DNA of 64,000 nt, from NCBI GenBank assembly GCA_026874595.1, contig CM049310.1, positions 8,868,001-8,932,000 of the forward strand, in the 5' to 3' direction. The position numbers and the translations under genes are program-made. The notes below the pieces were generated by a model. The model was not told where the DNA came from. It made no database searches and was given only the letters and a program-made list of their open reading frames with translations. The DNA is from Sipunculus nudus (Eukaryota; Annelida; Sipuncula; Golfingiida; Sipunculidae). This document shows positions 45,964 through 58,164 of the stretch, piece after piece (within the stretch, counting starts at the first letter, position 1; every line of letters starts with the position of its first letter).

Positions 45964-47800
45964 ATACCGGACGTAAGAACCTAACCCTCACCACTTAGAC
46001 ACAACTTAACAAGACTTAGGGGAGCCTTACGTAGATTTTGGTCTTAAGTGACTTGCTTAAGTATGCGACACTTAGACTAACGTGTTAAAACGCTAACCAC
46101 GAAACACCCCTATACTAACCCTGTGTTATCACACTGCTTAAGCAAAATTTTCAACACTTACACAGGATATAACTCAAATGACTTACTGCTTAAGCAGCCG
46201 ATTAAGTTGACTTACTTAAATTTACTTAACAAATTTTAAATTTTTCGGGGCAAAATGATACCGGAAGGTGGCGCCCCCCATTGACCACTGCGGCCATCGC
46301 TGGCACTAAATTCCAGGGTTAGGACACTTCTGCTTAGGTGTTGGCTAAGTCAAAAACATATATTGGTCAATCACAATGACCAGAGGTCATTAGCGAGGCT
46401 ACAGTGTACAGGGTTAGGTGCAGTGGACAATTCTTGACCCCAAAAAAATAAAAGCGCACATTTTTATGGAAAATTTGAATTTTAACAGAATTTATAAAAG
46501 TTTGACCCCATCTGACCGGTCAAGGCCGATTGAAATAAAGGCTTTACGGTAGAGATGGCCGCCCCCATACGGTCAGCCGGCGGCCATTGTGGGCGGAGAG
46601 GGAGAGGGAGAGTGGGCAAACCCCCTGGTTTACTTAGGCTCCAAAACGTAGGGGAGACAGAGGGTTCGCCCACACGCGGCTGACCGGTTCCACTGACCAC
46701 AGGTTAAGGCGTTACCCAACACTTAACGGCAGGGGGCGCGACTGACAGTATAGTTGAATTAAAAATTTAAAATACTAAACAGATATACTGTAAACTTTTT
46801 GTACACTTGGACAGATTTTGAAAATTAAATGAAAAAAAATTAATTTTTAAAAACTCTGCAAAATCCTGGCTTTTTGGGCAACCTTGACCAACAAACGTCA
46901 TAATTTGACGAGAAGCAGTAAACTGGACCGTGGGACACAAGTTTTGAAAAATTAAATTGAAAACTTTTGAAAATAAACGATTTTTTCTAAATTTCCCTGT
47001 TAACCTACCTAAGGGTTAGAATACCACTTATTGACCAGCGTATCGACTTTCGATTACCATCTGTCCGCCAGGGGTCGCTGCGTTTCAACGTGAATTTGTT
47101 CTTACATGAGTAGTTATGTGGGTGTGAATATATATATATATATATATATTTATGTATATATATATATATATATTTATATATATAACGGCATAATATGACG
47201 AGAAGCAGTAAACTGGGCCGTGGGACACAAGTTTTGAAAATTTAATTTGAAAACTTTTGGAAATAACCGGCTTTTTCTACAGTTCACTGTTAACCTACCT
47301 AAGGGTTAGTAGATAACACTTAACACAAACTCTTTAAAAAATCAATCACGCTATTCAAAAAAGGTCTTTTTTCAACAGGATGTGTGTTTCCAAAAGACAA
47401 CGGCATAAATAATTAATAATTAATTAAAAAAACAATAAATGTTACAATAGTTGAAATTAAAAAAAAAATCATCCTTGATGTTCGGCAACAATATAAACCC
47501 TGTACGCTGTTTGTATACTTGGATCCTGGCTTTTTGGGCCACCTTGACCAAATTTTAATTAAAATTTAATGTAAAACTACACAGGAGTATATAACTATAC
47601 ATATGTATATATATATATATATGGAGAGAGATACTAGTCCGACAAACACAAGGGTTATCTGTTAAAATCCCTTTCATTTGGACACAAGCTGATAAGCCTA
47701 GGTCGCCCTCTGGTGGCAGGAACATTAACTATTTTGCCTGACTGGCCTTAATATTCTTTTATAGTACATATATATTATATACATATATATATATATATAT
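44760..47800. other. AT-rich noncoding repeats with scattered CTTAAG-type text
   Basis: Includes (TA)n runs near 44980-45002, 47129-47185 and 47605-47623. A repeated segment 'agaagcagtaaactgg.ccgtgggacacaag' occurs at 46911 and 47201. I see no gene; the short ORFs have no domain. Confidence 0.5.
45923..45962 (+). repeat. Interstitial telomere-type tract (TTAGGG)n
   Basis: Six to seven TTAGGG units, one with an extra T, lie within the CTTAAG-rich repeat region. TTAGGG is the common metazoan telomere unit. Confidence 0.85.
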
Positions 47801-47845
47801 ATTTGCCTACGAGTTTGCGTACGTTGGTTCAAGCATGGCAAAACT

Positions 47846-48014
47846 TGAACAGTATAACGAGGTTGTACATTATAACGAGGTTGGACATTAAAACGAGGTT
47901 GTTCATTCTAACCATGTTGTTCATTTTAACCACATTGTTCATTTTAACCAGGTTGATCATTTTAACGAGGTTGGACATTATAACCAGGTCGATCGTTTTA
48001 ACGGGGTTGGACAT
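47846..48014. repeat. 18-bp minisatellite (cattataacgaggttgtt), about nine units
   Basis: Units of the type 'cattttaac(g/c)aggttgtt' repeat with substitutions. The long open frames reading through it on both strands are a by-product of the 18-bp period and are not genes. A related array ends the window. Confidence 0.85.
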
Positions 48015-48129
48015 TATTATTCTTTGGCCAGCCCCAGGCAGACCCAGGGTTGTTGATCTGTTAAAATCCCTTTCATTTGGACCCGTTATTTTCACCAAAT
48101 GGGTCCAGCCGGTCTTCTGGCCCATAAGC

Positions 48130-48480
48130 CTGGGTCGCCCCCTGGTGGCAGGAACAGTAACTGTTTCTTAGCTCGCACACCTTTCATCTAATTGGCCTCA
48201 TTAATTGATTTACCATTCATAAATTACCAAGAAACCGCCAGGAATTATGAAATAATATACATAACGTAAAAGCAGTATTTTAAATATAAAAAGGTGGAAA
48301 AAAAGGAAAAAAAGTAAACCATTCCCCGCCGCGGATTCGAACCCCCAACCTCCTATATAAATCGTTTTAACTCTTAATGTTGACAATTTTTCACCAGCCC
48401 CGACCTGCCGTGGTGTGATCTTTATTCCCTGTGTCGAATGCCAATGAGATTCAGTGAATGAAAACAAACACAAGTCTGAA
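48130..48480 (-). repeat. tRNA-derived SINE-like repeat, diverged copy
   Basis: The minus strand has a perfect B-box GGTTCGAATCC (48332-48342); the A-box is decayed. The left part (48130-48320) is similar to 50935-51110. Confidence 0.55.
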
Positions 48481-48489
48481 ATTTTTTAG

Positions 48490-49320
48490 AAGGGTAGGCC
48501 TAAGCCAAGGATGCCCCCCGGCGGCATGGACAATAACCATTTCTGAGTTTGCGCACCACATTCATATGATTGTCAATTACTATTGTTTCATGTAGATTAA
48601 CAAAAAGGGAAGGATAATTTACGTCTGAGACCATTTTTTAATACAATAATACATGTCAAAGTTAGGTAATGCGACATCCCGCCAAGCCACCTTTTCTAAC
48701 CCAAAAAACATAACATAACGGGTGACAACAATTCTTTATTTATTCTAAAGGTTTGTATTTTTAACCAATTTTTGGTTATATTTATTCAAGTAAAATGTTT
48801 TTCCAGTGTTTATATTTATAATATATACGGTATGATGAAGGAAGTTATAAAGATTACTACACAGGACTGTTATATTATCTAGGTCGTTGCTATAGCGACC
48901 TCATTTCTCTCGGCTCAAGCCAGCACACCGGGTGCCCCGAGGGCCCAGACAGAAATAGACACAGTGTAACAAAGCCGTCTGGCCCGCGCCAAAAGCCAGA
49001 CAGTCGGCGCATATTTTTGACCGTTTGGAAACACCTGGAAATTATGATCATATTTATTTTAATTGAAATGAAAATAAAAAAATTTATAAAGCAAAAAAAG
49101 ACATGATCGTTTATTTTGTCTTATGGATGGAGATCGGGATATGCTTAAATCTTAAAGTATGCCTCGGGTACCTAATATATATGTGAAAAAATGTCTAATT
49201 TTCAGAAAAATTAGTGTGCCCAAGGATTAACACTTCTTACTTCTTTTAAAACCACATTATATATCATTGATGTAAAAAAGTCTTCAAAATGAGGAAGCGG
49301 ACTAAACTTCCAATATCTCC
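48490..49320. other. Noncoding stretch, no feature assigned
   Basis: I see no gene and no clear repeat period. A GC-rich patch lies near 48900-49000. Confidence 0.4.
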
Positions 49321-49324
49321 TGAC

Positions 49325-50420
49325 GTCCCGTCCTTAAGTGTTATAATTTATCGTTAAGCCTTGTCGTTAAGTGTTAACCGTTAAGTTTTTAAGGGCTGAT
49401 TTCTTAAATGTGCCATTTGTTTGTACAGTGTTTTTCATTTTTTGTATCATTTCATCACGTTTTACCGACAGGTCGCTGTTGAAAGTATAGGTGTACGCGA
49501 AAGTTTATTTTTTGATGAAATTTAATTCAAATTTAAATTTAAAGTAAAATTTCATATATACGCACACAGAGAAAAGGTCTGACAGGTGTTGCACGCGGAC
49601 AGACAAGACCAAAACGGTTTATTTTACATATATATATATATATACATACTAATAAATGTCACCGATATATTTAAATATATAACATATATAAATATATATA
49701 GAGGTACAACAAATATCCAGTTCCCACTAAAGGCATTATTACTCCACCAGGTGGCGCTTAGTGTCTAAAAATACCTCTTTTAATTTTTCAATTTCTGTTT
49801 TCTAACACTTAAGAATAACACTTAACACAAGACACTAGCCTAAGTGTTAAGGTCAATGTGCTTAAGTCTTATTTTTAACACTTTACATAACACTTAAGCT
49901 TAAATAAAACTTAAGCTTAAGTGTTGTTGGCTTAAGTGTTAAGCTCCTGTAACACTTAGTCTTACGTGTTGTTGTTACTTAACACTTAAGCTTACGTGTT
50001 GTTGCTACATAACACTTAACCTTAAGTGTTAAAAGCAAAGTGTTATTAAGTGTTATCAAGTATTAAGTGTTATATGCTAAGTGTTATTAAGTGTTATCAA
50101 GAAGGCACACATAAATATATATATACACATATATATATTTAAATATATACACATATGTTATCTGCATAATTAATTAATAATATATATGTCTTTTTATATA
50201 TATTATATGTATATATATATGTATATATATGCATCTCAAAGAAGGGACTTTATACTGAAGGCAGAACTAGTCCTCCAGGTGTCGCCTGTGCCTAAGTGTT
50301 ATACAGAAAAGTAAAGTGTTGCTAAGTGTTATTAAGTGTTAAGTGTTATTCTTTAAGTGGTTTAAGTGCTGATTTCTTAAATACGCCATTTGTTTCTACA
50401 GTTTTCTAGATTTGGATAAA
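49325..50420. repeat. TTAAGTGTTA/CTTAAG-rich repeat field
   Basis: Dense copies of aacacttaag, cttaagtgtt and attaagtgttatcaag lie between 49330-49400 and 49800-50100, and again at 50290-50400. Inverted copies such as aacacttaagcttaa with cttaagcttaagtgtt (about 49880-49925) could fold. Two (TA)-rich runs lie between. Confidence 0.75.
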
Positions 50421-50934
50421 TCAAATTAGAAAAGAGGACGTAAGCTAAAACATCCTGTCTATACCTCGACCTCAAAACGTTTCACCCTTGAAAGTGATAT
50501 GTTGAAAAGGTCATAAAGGCGGTGTCTGTGAAGAAAATTAAAGAATTAACGTAAATTTCCATTAATAAATAATTGTACATGTTTCGTTTGCGTTAGACGG
50601 CTCTAGCATTCAAGTTGTTTTTTTCTGAAGACGTTTGAAGTTATTCTTACATTAACACAAGTGATATACCTCCTTACAGATATACATATCTAAACACATG
50701 TATGTATGTAATCTAAGCATACATGTGCGTTTGCATGTCTATACGTATGTATATATGTATAAATCAATATATGTATGTATGTATAAATGTAGGTGTTAAT
50801 ATCATTTGGTATTCTTTGGTCTAAGGCTGACCTGTGAAAAAACATTATTGATTTGGGCCTATTATTTTTCAGGAAAGGTAATTATTACATTTAATCAAAT
50901 TGAGTCGGGTTGGCCATCTGTCCCATTAGCAGCG

Positions 50935-51450
50935 ATCGCCCCCTTGCGGGAGGAACATAAACTGTTTCCCAGATGGCATATGGTTTTATCTAACTCGCTT
51001 CAATAATTTTCTCACCATTCACAAATTACCATTAACCGTCATGAAATTTGAAATAATATACATACCTTTAAAACGTTTCTTTTAAGATTTAAAAGATTGG
51101 GAAAAATTATGAAAAAAAAACATTCCCTGCCGTGGATTGGAACCCAGACCCTTGTTTAAATAACGAGACAAAATGTGGCATGGCGGCCCAGACAATTCCA
51201 CTGTGCCGCCAAGCCGTTACATCTGAGGAATGGTTAGAACTCTGACTGTTCACAACTTTTCCCAAACCCCGATCTGGTCTTTGTGTACAGTTATTGCAAT
51301 ATAAAACGGTAATGTTAATATCCAGTCTCCTGTGCTGCTGAGATTCGGCGAAAGAAAAATAAATATTAGCCTGACGATGCGACTCGTTTGATAAAGAAAA
51401 CTTTTGTTTCAAAATTGGTAGGTCTAAGCCGAGGTTCCCCCTGGCGGCAT
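50935..51450 (-). repeat. tRNA-derived SINE-like repeat
   Basis: On the minus strand an A-box-like TTGGCGGCACAGTGG (51198-51212) is followed about 55 bases later by a B-box GGTTCCAATCC (51134-51144), the spacing of a Pol III promoter. An A-rich stretch follows at about 51105-51120. The flanks match 48130-48480. It would not make a functional tRNA. Confidence 0.7.
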
Positions 51451-51689
51451 GTAAAAAGTCCACCAATTTGTTATCAAGTATCAACCCTTCCAAAACTGTG
51501 AAATATAAAAATATACGGTTTATAACTCGTATCCTGTTATTTAATACTTCTGATTGGAAAGTAGTGTGCCGTCGGTGTGTGCCCACTTAGTATACTGTTA
51601 TAATCCATCGGGTATTCTTCTAATATATATATATATTGTGAATAAATGTATACATTCGTGAACGTTTGCCCCTTTGACATTATACTGCC

Positions 51690-52720
51690 GGAGCCAAGAA
51701 ATTAAAAGCGACATTCGGTAAAAATCCATCGCTCGACATATTTATTCGTCATGAAAAGGAACAGAGATATCAGAAAATTCCTCACAGGTCTTTATAAAAA
51801 CCGCGTAGAAAGCTTGGATATTTCTTTAATTATTAAAACGCACACAGACGCCAATCTTTACAATAAAACCATATTGCAACCAGACCGCCGGCTCCAAGAA
51901 ATTAAAAGCGACATGCCTACGAAAATATTCGGCAAAAATCCATCGCTCGAGATATTTATTCGGCATAAAAAGGAACAGAGAGGACAGAAAATTCCTCACC
52001 TGTCTATATAAAAACCGCGTAGAAAGCATTGATATTTCTTTAATTTTTAAAACGCACACAGAGGCCAATCTGTACAATAAAACAATATCGCAACCAGGCC
52101 GCCGTCATAGAGAAATTAAAAACGACACGCCTACAGAAAATATTCGGGAAAAATTCATCGCTCAAGATATTTATTCGGTATAAAAAGAAACAAAGAGGAC
52201 AGAATATTCTTGACAGTTCTATATAAAAGCCGCGTAGAAAGTAGGGATATTTTTCTAATTATTAAAGCGCGCACAGCGGCCAATCTTTACAATCAAACCA
52301 TATCCCAACTAGACTGCGGCACCGAGATATTGAAAAAGACACGCCTACAGAGCAAAAATTTATCTCTCAAGATATTTGATCCGGATAAAAATAACAAACA
52401 GAACAAGGATAAACAATTTTATAATTAGAAAACCGCACATACAATCCAATCTTTATGGTAAAATCAAATTGGAAACAGATTGACGGACCAAGATATTAAA
52501 ACGATACGTCTACAGATAATATTGGGCAACAATGCATTGCTAAAGATGTTTGAACCGAATCATAAATATTAAATAGTTTGATAACAAAGACCAATATTTT
52601 CAAAAATGAGATGCCTCCGGGCATTAAGAAATTAAAAAAGACACATCCTCAGAAAATATTTTGTGTAATGCCCAGCTCAAGATATTTGTTCGGGATAAAA
52701 AAGACAAACAATATATGACA
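51690..52720. repeat. 215-bp tandem repeat, decaying along its length
   Basis: The block 'ataaaaaccgcgtagaaag' recurs near 51794, 52010 and 52223, together with 'caagatatttattcgg' and 'gacacgcctacagaaaatattcgg' blocks. Copies become unrecognisable by about 52720. The ORFs inside differ between copies and are not supported as genes. Confidence 0.8.
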
Positions 52721-53253
52721 TTGAAAAAAGGGAAATGGTTAACATGCATGAAACCTAAAACCGTATCTGAAACCTGAAATCTAAAAACATAAAGAATTAA
52801 ACTTAAAACATAACCTAAAACCTAACCATCAACCTAATATCTTAAAACCTGATAAAAAAAAAGAAAGGCTAAAAGTTTCTCGCTCAAGATATTAGTACCG
52901 GATGAAAAGGAATAAACATGACACACCTACTGTTACAATAAGACCATATCTGATTGACAATGCCGGCACCAAGATAGTAAAAATATGACACGCTTACGAT
53001 ATGTTACACATAGATAGACAGACTAATATTCCAATAATTTGTGGGGAATAAGACATGCGCTAAAGTGTGAGCTTCTGCTATCATGATTTCCTCATGACAC
53101 CCAGGTTGCGGGACGAGGACCCAGCTCACGTTGCAACCCATTGGCCGTTGGGCCTATGAATATATATTTATTTATATATATATATATACATGTGTATATT
53201 ACATTATATATACGTATATATATTGATCTAGGAAAATGTTGAGCCTGAAAGTT

Positions 53254-55197
53254 TTATATCCAGGCTGCTGGATTACATTTCTCGCATAGCAGGTGCATAT
53301 CCGCTCCCACTTTCCCTTGGCCTACGGACTGGAGATTCTTGAATTGGTATGGAATGCAACACGTCTGGAGGCAATATAGGCACATGTAGTGTCCACAAAA
53401 AACCATTCTGTATATGTTTGTGCAGGCGCACGGATCATCTGTGTCTGTGTCAAAGACACAACGTATTCGTGAATGATCAGCAGGCTGAACTTCCTGAGCA
53501 CCCTCCTCATCCTCTTCATTCTCCTTCCTTTGCCCACGTGCCCGCAGCCTATCTGCCCGGCGAATAAGTAAAAGAAAAGAAATAACCAGAGTCGTGAATA
53601 TGGGCGCTATTGTTGAATTAACGGTGACTCTACCGTGCATAAAGTCAGCTATGGAAAATAATCAATTGAAGTTCCCTACAAAATGAAAGCCAGTAACTAA
53701 ATACTTGTTATATAAAAAATGCCCGTATATTACACACAAACAAGTTAAAGGCGCCTCTATGATACGGCCTTTTAAAGTTAAATTAACGTTTAACTCAGCA
53801 AACGTTAATACGGAGTTAAATTTTTCAATGTGTGCAGAGCGATCACAATAAGTTAAATGCAGACGATCGTGGGACACCTGAAGTGGAAAAGAAGCACAGA
53901 ATAAAAGCATGCGTCAGATTCTTCTGTCATCACGAACGGAAAACATGATGTAAAATATGCATGTTATTGTACAGGAGCTATAAGCACAAGATAAACCCTA
54001 GCGCCAGACCAACATTTGTCCGGTAAAAGCATGCCTGTAGAAGAGAGTGCTGTTATAAGACAATATTTTGTGCTCACCTGTATCATCGCCAACCTGCTCC
54101 TCCTCCTCCTCCTCCTCCTCAGGCCTCAACCCCTTCGAGACTAGCCATTCTGCTGAGGAAACACAAAAGAAAATAAAACAAATTGAGCCAAACAATCCTC
54201 ACGCTATCCCCGGTAGAGGATCCCCTCTTTGCAATTTGATCATCTGCTTAAGCAAAGCGTAAACGGTGACGAAAACCTTACCTTTCAAGTCCTTTTCTTT
54301 CTCAGGGTCGTCTAAGACGCCCAGGAACGGCTCTTCCTCGCTGGCTGAAAAACATCAAATGTCAACACGGCGTTAAAAAAAGTTCGATACGCGCTGGACG
54401 ATCATGACGAATTATCGAATGCTATCGGTTGTGTGTCAGAAATGTTAAATATAGCTGCCGTCTTAGAAAAACGATAATGTAGCAACAAATGCATAACGCA
54501 CATTTCACAAGGCAAAACACATGTATAAGAGAGGTCAACGTCTGCTTAAATATCGTAGTGACTTACAAGCGAAGTATCTATGGAAAAAAAATCACCCACC
54601 TGTCCAGTGTGCGTTGGCGGCGCTTTCGCTCTGAAACGAGACAAGGTAGAAAACATGTTAATACGACCTACAACGAGAAACCGCTGGCACATTAGATTTC
54701 CAGAAGAAGGAAACGGCCAAACACGGAGCTAAACACACACACATCCCGCCTGCCCCGAATCACATATATACAACGCAAATCTGGGTCCCGTATATATATA
54801 ACAAAAAATAACTGAGTAGCGAAGGAATACTAGTAACAAAATCACCCTTGTTACGGAAACTTTGCAACGTCTGAAAATACACGTCTGAAGATAGGTATGT
54901 TTAAACCCCATCTGGCTACACCCTCAATCCTTTTCGTTCGTTTATTGTATATCTACCGAATTGTATCTCTCGCTAATAAACACAACAGCAGGCAAACGGT
55001 ACCAATGTATGAGAAAGAAATAATGTCGTGCGAACAAAATATGGAGCAGAACAAGAACTGTGAAGGCACACGTCGTCTCACCTGCTCACACAGCTGGGTG
55101 GAAGTTATTACTGGTTGCCCGAGCTCATCCAGATCTTTGAAAGAGAGATATTAAATATTAATATGTTCGTCTGTAAACAATCCAAATAATACACTTG

Positions 55198-55245
<48 letters not shown>

Positions 55246-57998
55246 CTTTGGAGCATTTATAGTTGTTATATCTAGACGTTTATTCGTAACCGCTAATAAC
55301 CGCTATACAGACCACTGGCTGTAAGAGGCTTTATTTGAATGCGTGCTAGCACAGTGAACATTGCCTATTCTAACCTGAAACGAACATGGAGATGAATAAA
55401 GGTACCTCGCAAACAAACAAAAGCGCAAAGATTTTCACAGCCTATGCACCAGCAGCAGGATCAGTCACCAATTTACTCGAATACTAACCTTGCACTTCTC
55501 CTGCACCATCTTCAGTCTGCAAGAATGAAACCGAGAAAAATCTTTACAAGTTAACACATATTCATAGCAAAAAATGGGGAAACAGAATTTAATTAAAAAC
55601 GAGTGAATAAAGCGGTAAAAGGATTGTTATTCTCAAACATATACATACCAACATAATTGGTTTGATATTTACCGATCTCTCAAATAGTGTAATTTATGTA
55701 GACGCGTATATTGAAATTGAAAAAAAAGAAAGAAATGATTGTCCCTCATACAACACACGAGCTGGGTCCATAATACTAGCACGACCCTGGAAAAATGTGA
55801 ACAGTTTACTTGAAACATTTAAAACATGCACATAAGGCCATATATATAATGGTTGCGGTCAAACGTCCGTCGGCGGTCAAGTAGAAATAAAAAAACGTTT
55901 TCTTCGAAACAGTTTAATGTATAATCCATTAGTTTAACGCATAAACTTTGTACAGAGGCACACATGCGAACACACATACATACGTGCACATATACGTACA
56001 CACCCACACGAGTGTAAACCGGTAAATGTAAGTATATAAAAATATATACGTTATCCATAAAAATGTATGTAATTGCAGCAGGTCCGAGTACATGAATGAA
56101 ATTCTATATGTATCACTTATTTAAATACCTACCGACCCTACCTCGGGCAACACAAATTATGACCAACCCATTGCATTAATAACGTGATAGGCATTGACGT
56201 GCATTACCGAATAAGGAGTGTTGATGCATAAGCAAAAATAAATGTCTACGAGTACCAACCTGCATCTCACTTCCTGCCACGACTATCTCCTCATCCATAT
56301 CTGACAAAGATACGAGAAATGCCATTATTATATTCACAGATACAAACGCGCTCAACATGCCTTGAACTGAAACTGTGTAAAAGTTACTACACATGACATC
56401 TGACGCCGAACAAACCCAACCTTGGATGAAAACAAGTGGTGTCGGCTGTGCCGCATGAAAAATTCTTAATTTAACACGAGCCAAACAGTAGCACACTTTG
56501 AACAAAACCCAGTGATAAGTACATACCTGAATATAGAATGAGTGAGTAATCAAACCGAGACGTTTATACACGAAGGTCACCTGTTTAAAAGTGGATAGTT
56601 TAAAACTAAAAAAAAATAATGCGCAAAGTAATACTTACCTCCAGTATCTCCTGTACCGACCTCTCTCTGCAAGAATGCAATAGAGTAAATCCTTTACGCG
56701 TATCACATACACATAGAAAACCTCAGCGTTGAATAAAATCGCTAACGTAAATAATCTGTTGTGCATTAGCACACAGTCTCTAATTAAATACACGATTGTT
56801 ACTCCAAAATATACGCATACTAACATTACTGGTATAATAATATACCGATATCTCAAACTGTGTAACTTATGTATGTGCGTATAATTAAATTAAATGTGAA
56901 CTAATTCGCAATTTTACATGCATAATACGGTAAAGAAGCACATCAGGCCATACACAAAGTCTCAAGAAATGTTTTCATGAAGTACATACGGACTTACATA
57001 TATATAAATATATATATATATTCGGTTGCGGTCAAACGTCTGTCAGCGGGCAAGAAAACCATAACCTTGGTTTCGAAAAAAGTTAATTGTATGATACATG
57101 CATATATACACACATACCCACAAGCGAGTATATGTATAAGCATAAACATTTATATATAAACACATATATATAAACACATATTATTATTTAATATGGTTAT
57201 TTATTATAACCAACTCATTTCCATTGAAAAACATCTCAGACATGGTTGGTGCATAAGCAAAAGTAAATGTATACGAAGTTGCCAAGGCCACATTGCTGTT
57301 GTATTAAGAAAAATGTAAATTGGTAGTCGTTTTAAAGGAGGAATGCAGCTTATGAAAGTGACTGATGCAGATTGAATATGACCCACCTTCGTGTCAATAG
57401 TTTCAGATGGTATCCCACTGTCTGAATCTGTGAAAGATATGATTAATACCATTGTAATACTCACAGAAACAAAGCAAAACTCAACTCCCGCATACCCTCC
57501 CGGTAATAAAGAATGCATGCACGAAACATTATATTTCATGAGCCAAACAGTAGCACACTTTAAACAAAATCCAATAAAACAAATCCAATTATTTGTCCTA
57601 TTATTTTTTTCATTAAAAACAAATAAATATGTATAAAAAAAAGAATAATAGGACACATAAGAACTGATAAGGAGCATCAATGCAGCGAGTTTGGTGATTG
57701 TAACTCAAATATCTTTGAGTTATCGCGTTAACATCATTTTAGCATTATCGCAGCTGTGACCTTGAAGAATGTGCCAAGGTCACCCATCTTCAAAGGTCCC
57801 CTTGGCCTTGATAAGGAGCATGAATGCCGCAAGTTTGGTGATTGTATGATGTTTTTAATGTTGCTGAAAGAATGTACACCCAGATTTGGCTCAATAAAGC
57901 AATTTGATGAAATCAGCGAAATATCGTCCTCGAAGGATTTCATGAGTAGACAGAAAAATGTATCTACTCACCCGTCATCGTTATCACGGAAAGCGTTA
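53254..57998 (-). CDS. Mini-exon gene with acidic repeats and RING-like C-terminus (5' end not found)
   Basis: Ten exons with GT-AG borders lie on the minus strand: 57972-57998, 57387-57427, 56639-56666, 56260-56300, 55489-55516, 55082-55134, 54600-54630, 54282-54344, 54078-54152 and 53254-53552. Lengths are 27, 41, 28, 41, 28, 53, 31, 63, 75 and 299 nt. Phases agree at every junction and no stop is met before 53254, giving at least 227 residues. Most of the protein is acidic (DSDSGIPSETIDTK, DMDEEIVVAGSEMQ, DLDELGQPV, an eight-Glu run). The last 99 codons are Cys/His-rich, with FCGHYMCLYC (C-x-H-x2-C-x2-C, as in a RING core), a preceding CAC and a final CEKC. A transmembrane-like stretch seen in the unspliced last-exon frame is intron, so I discount it. 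Family not recognised. Confidence 0.7.
55201..55240. repeat. (TA)n microsatellite
   Basis: About 20 TA units in an intron of the mini-exon gene. Confidence 0.9.
57660..57860. repeat. 142-bp tandem duplication in an intron
   Basis: 'ataaggagcatcaatgc' at 57669 and 'ataaggagcatgaatgcc' at 57811 head two similar segments that also share gtttggtgattgta. Between them lies ctgtgaccttgaagaatg and its near inverse. Confidence 0.6.
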
Positions 57999-58164
57999 CT
58001 GAAAAAAAGAATAACACTATGTCACAAAAGTGTCTCAAAACAAAAAAACGCCAATCAATGTTATAACTTTTTTATATATGCTCAGGGTTCAAAATTAAAC
58101 TTGACTGTTAATTACGTGCCGACGTGGTCTGTCTGATATCGCAGTTATACGTTTAACCAGGCAA

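Noticed and set aside
45603-46700. Minus-strand ORFs of 68 and 72 codons
   Set aside because: Low-complexity, no domain, no splice context. They lie in repeat-rich noncoding DNA.
47803-48171. Long ORFs on both strands with Ile/Thr/Arg/Leu repeats
   Set aside because: They are produced by an 18-bp minisatellite whose period is a multiple of three. No start context, domain or splice evidence supports them.
48325-51235. Functional tRNA genes
   Set aside because: B-boxes are present, but acceptor and anticodon stems do not form and A-rich tails follow. They fit tRNA-derived SINEs.
53553-53640. Transmembrane N-terminus of the Cys/His-rich ORF
   Set aside because: A splice acceptor at 53553-53554 with a phase match to the upstream exon shows this part is intron.
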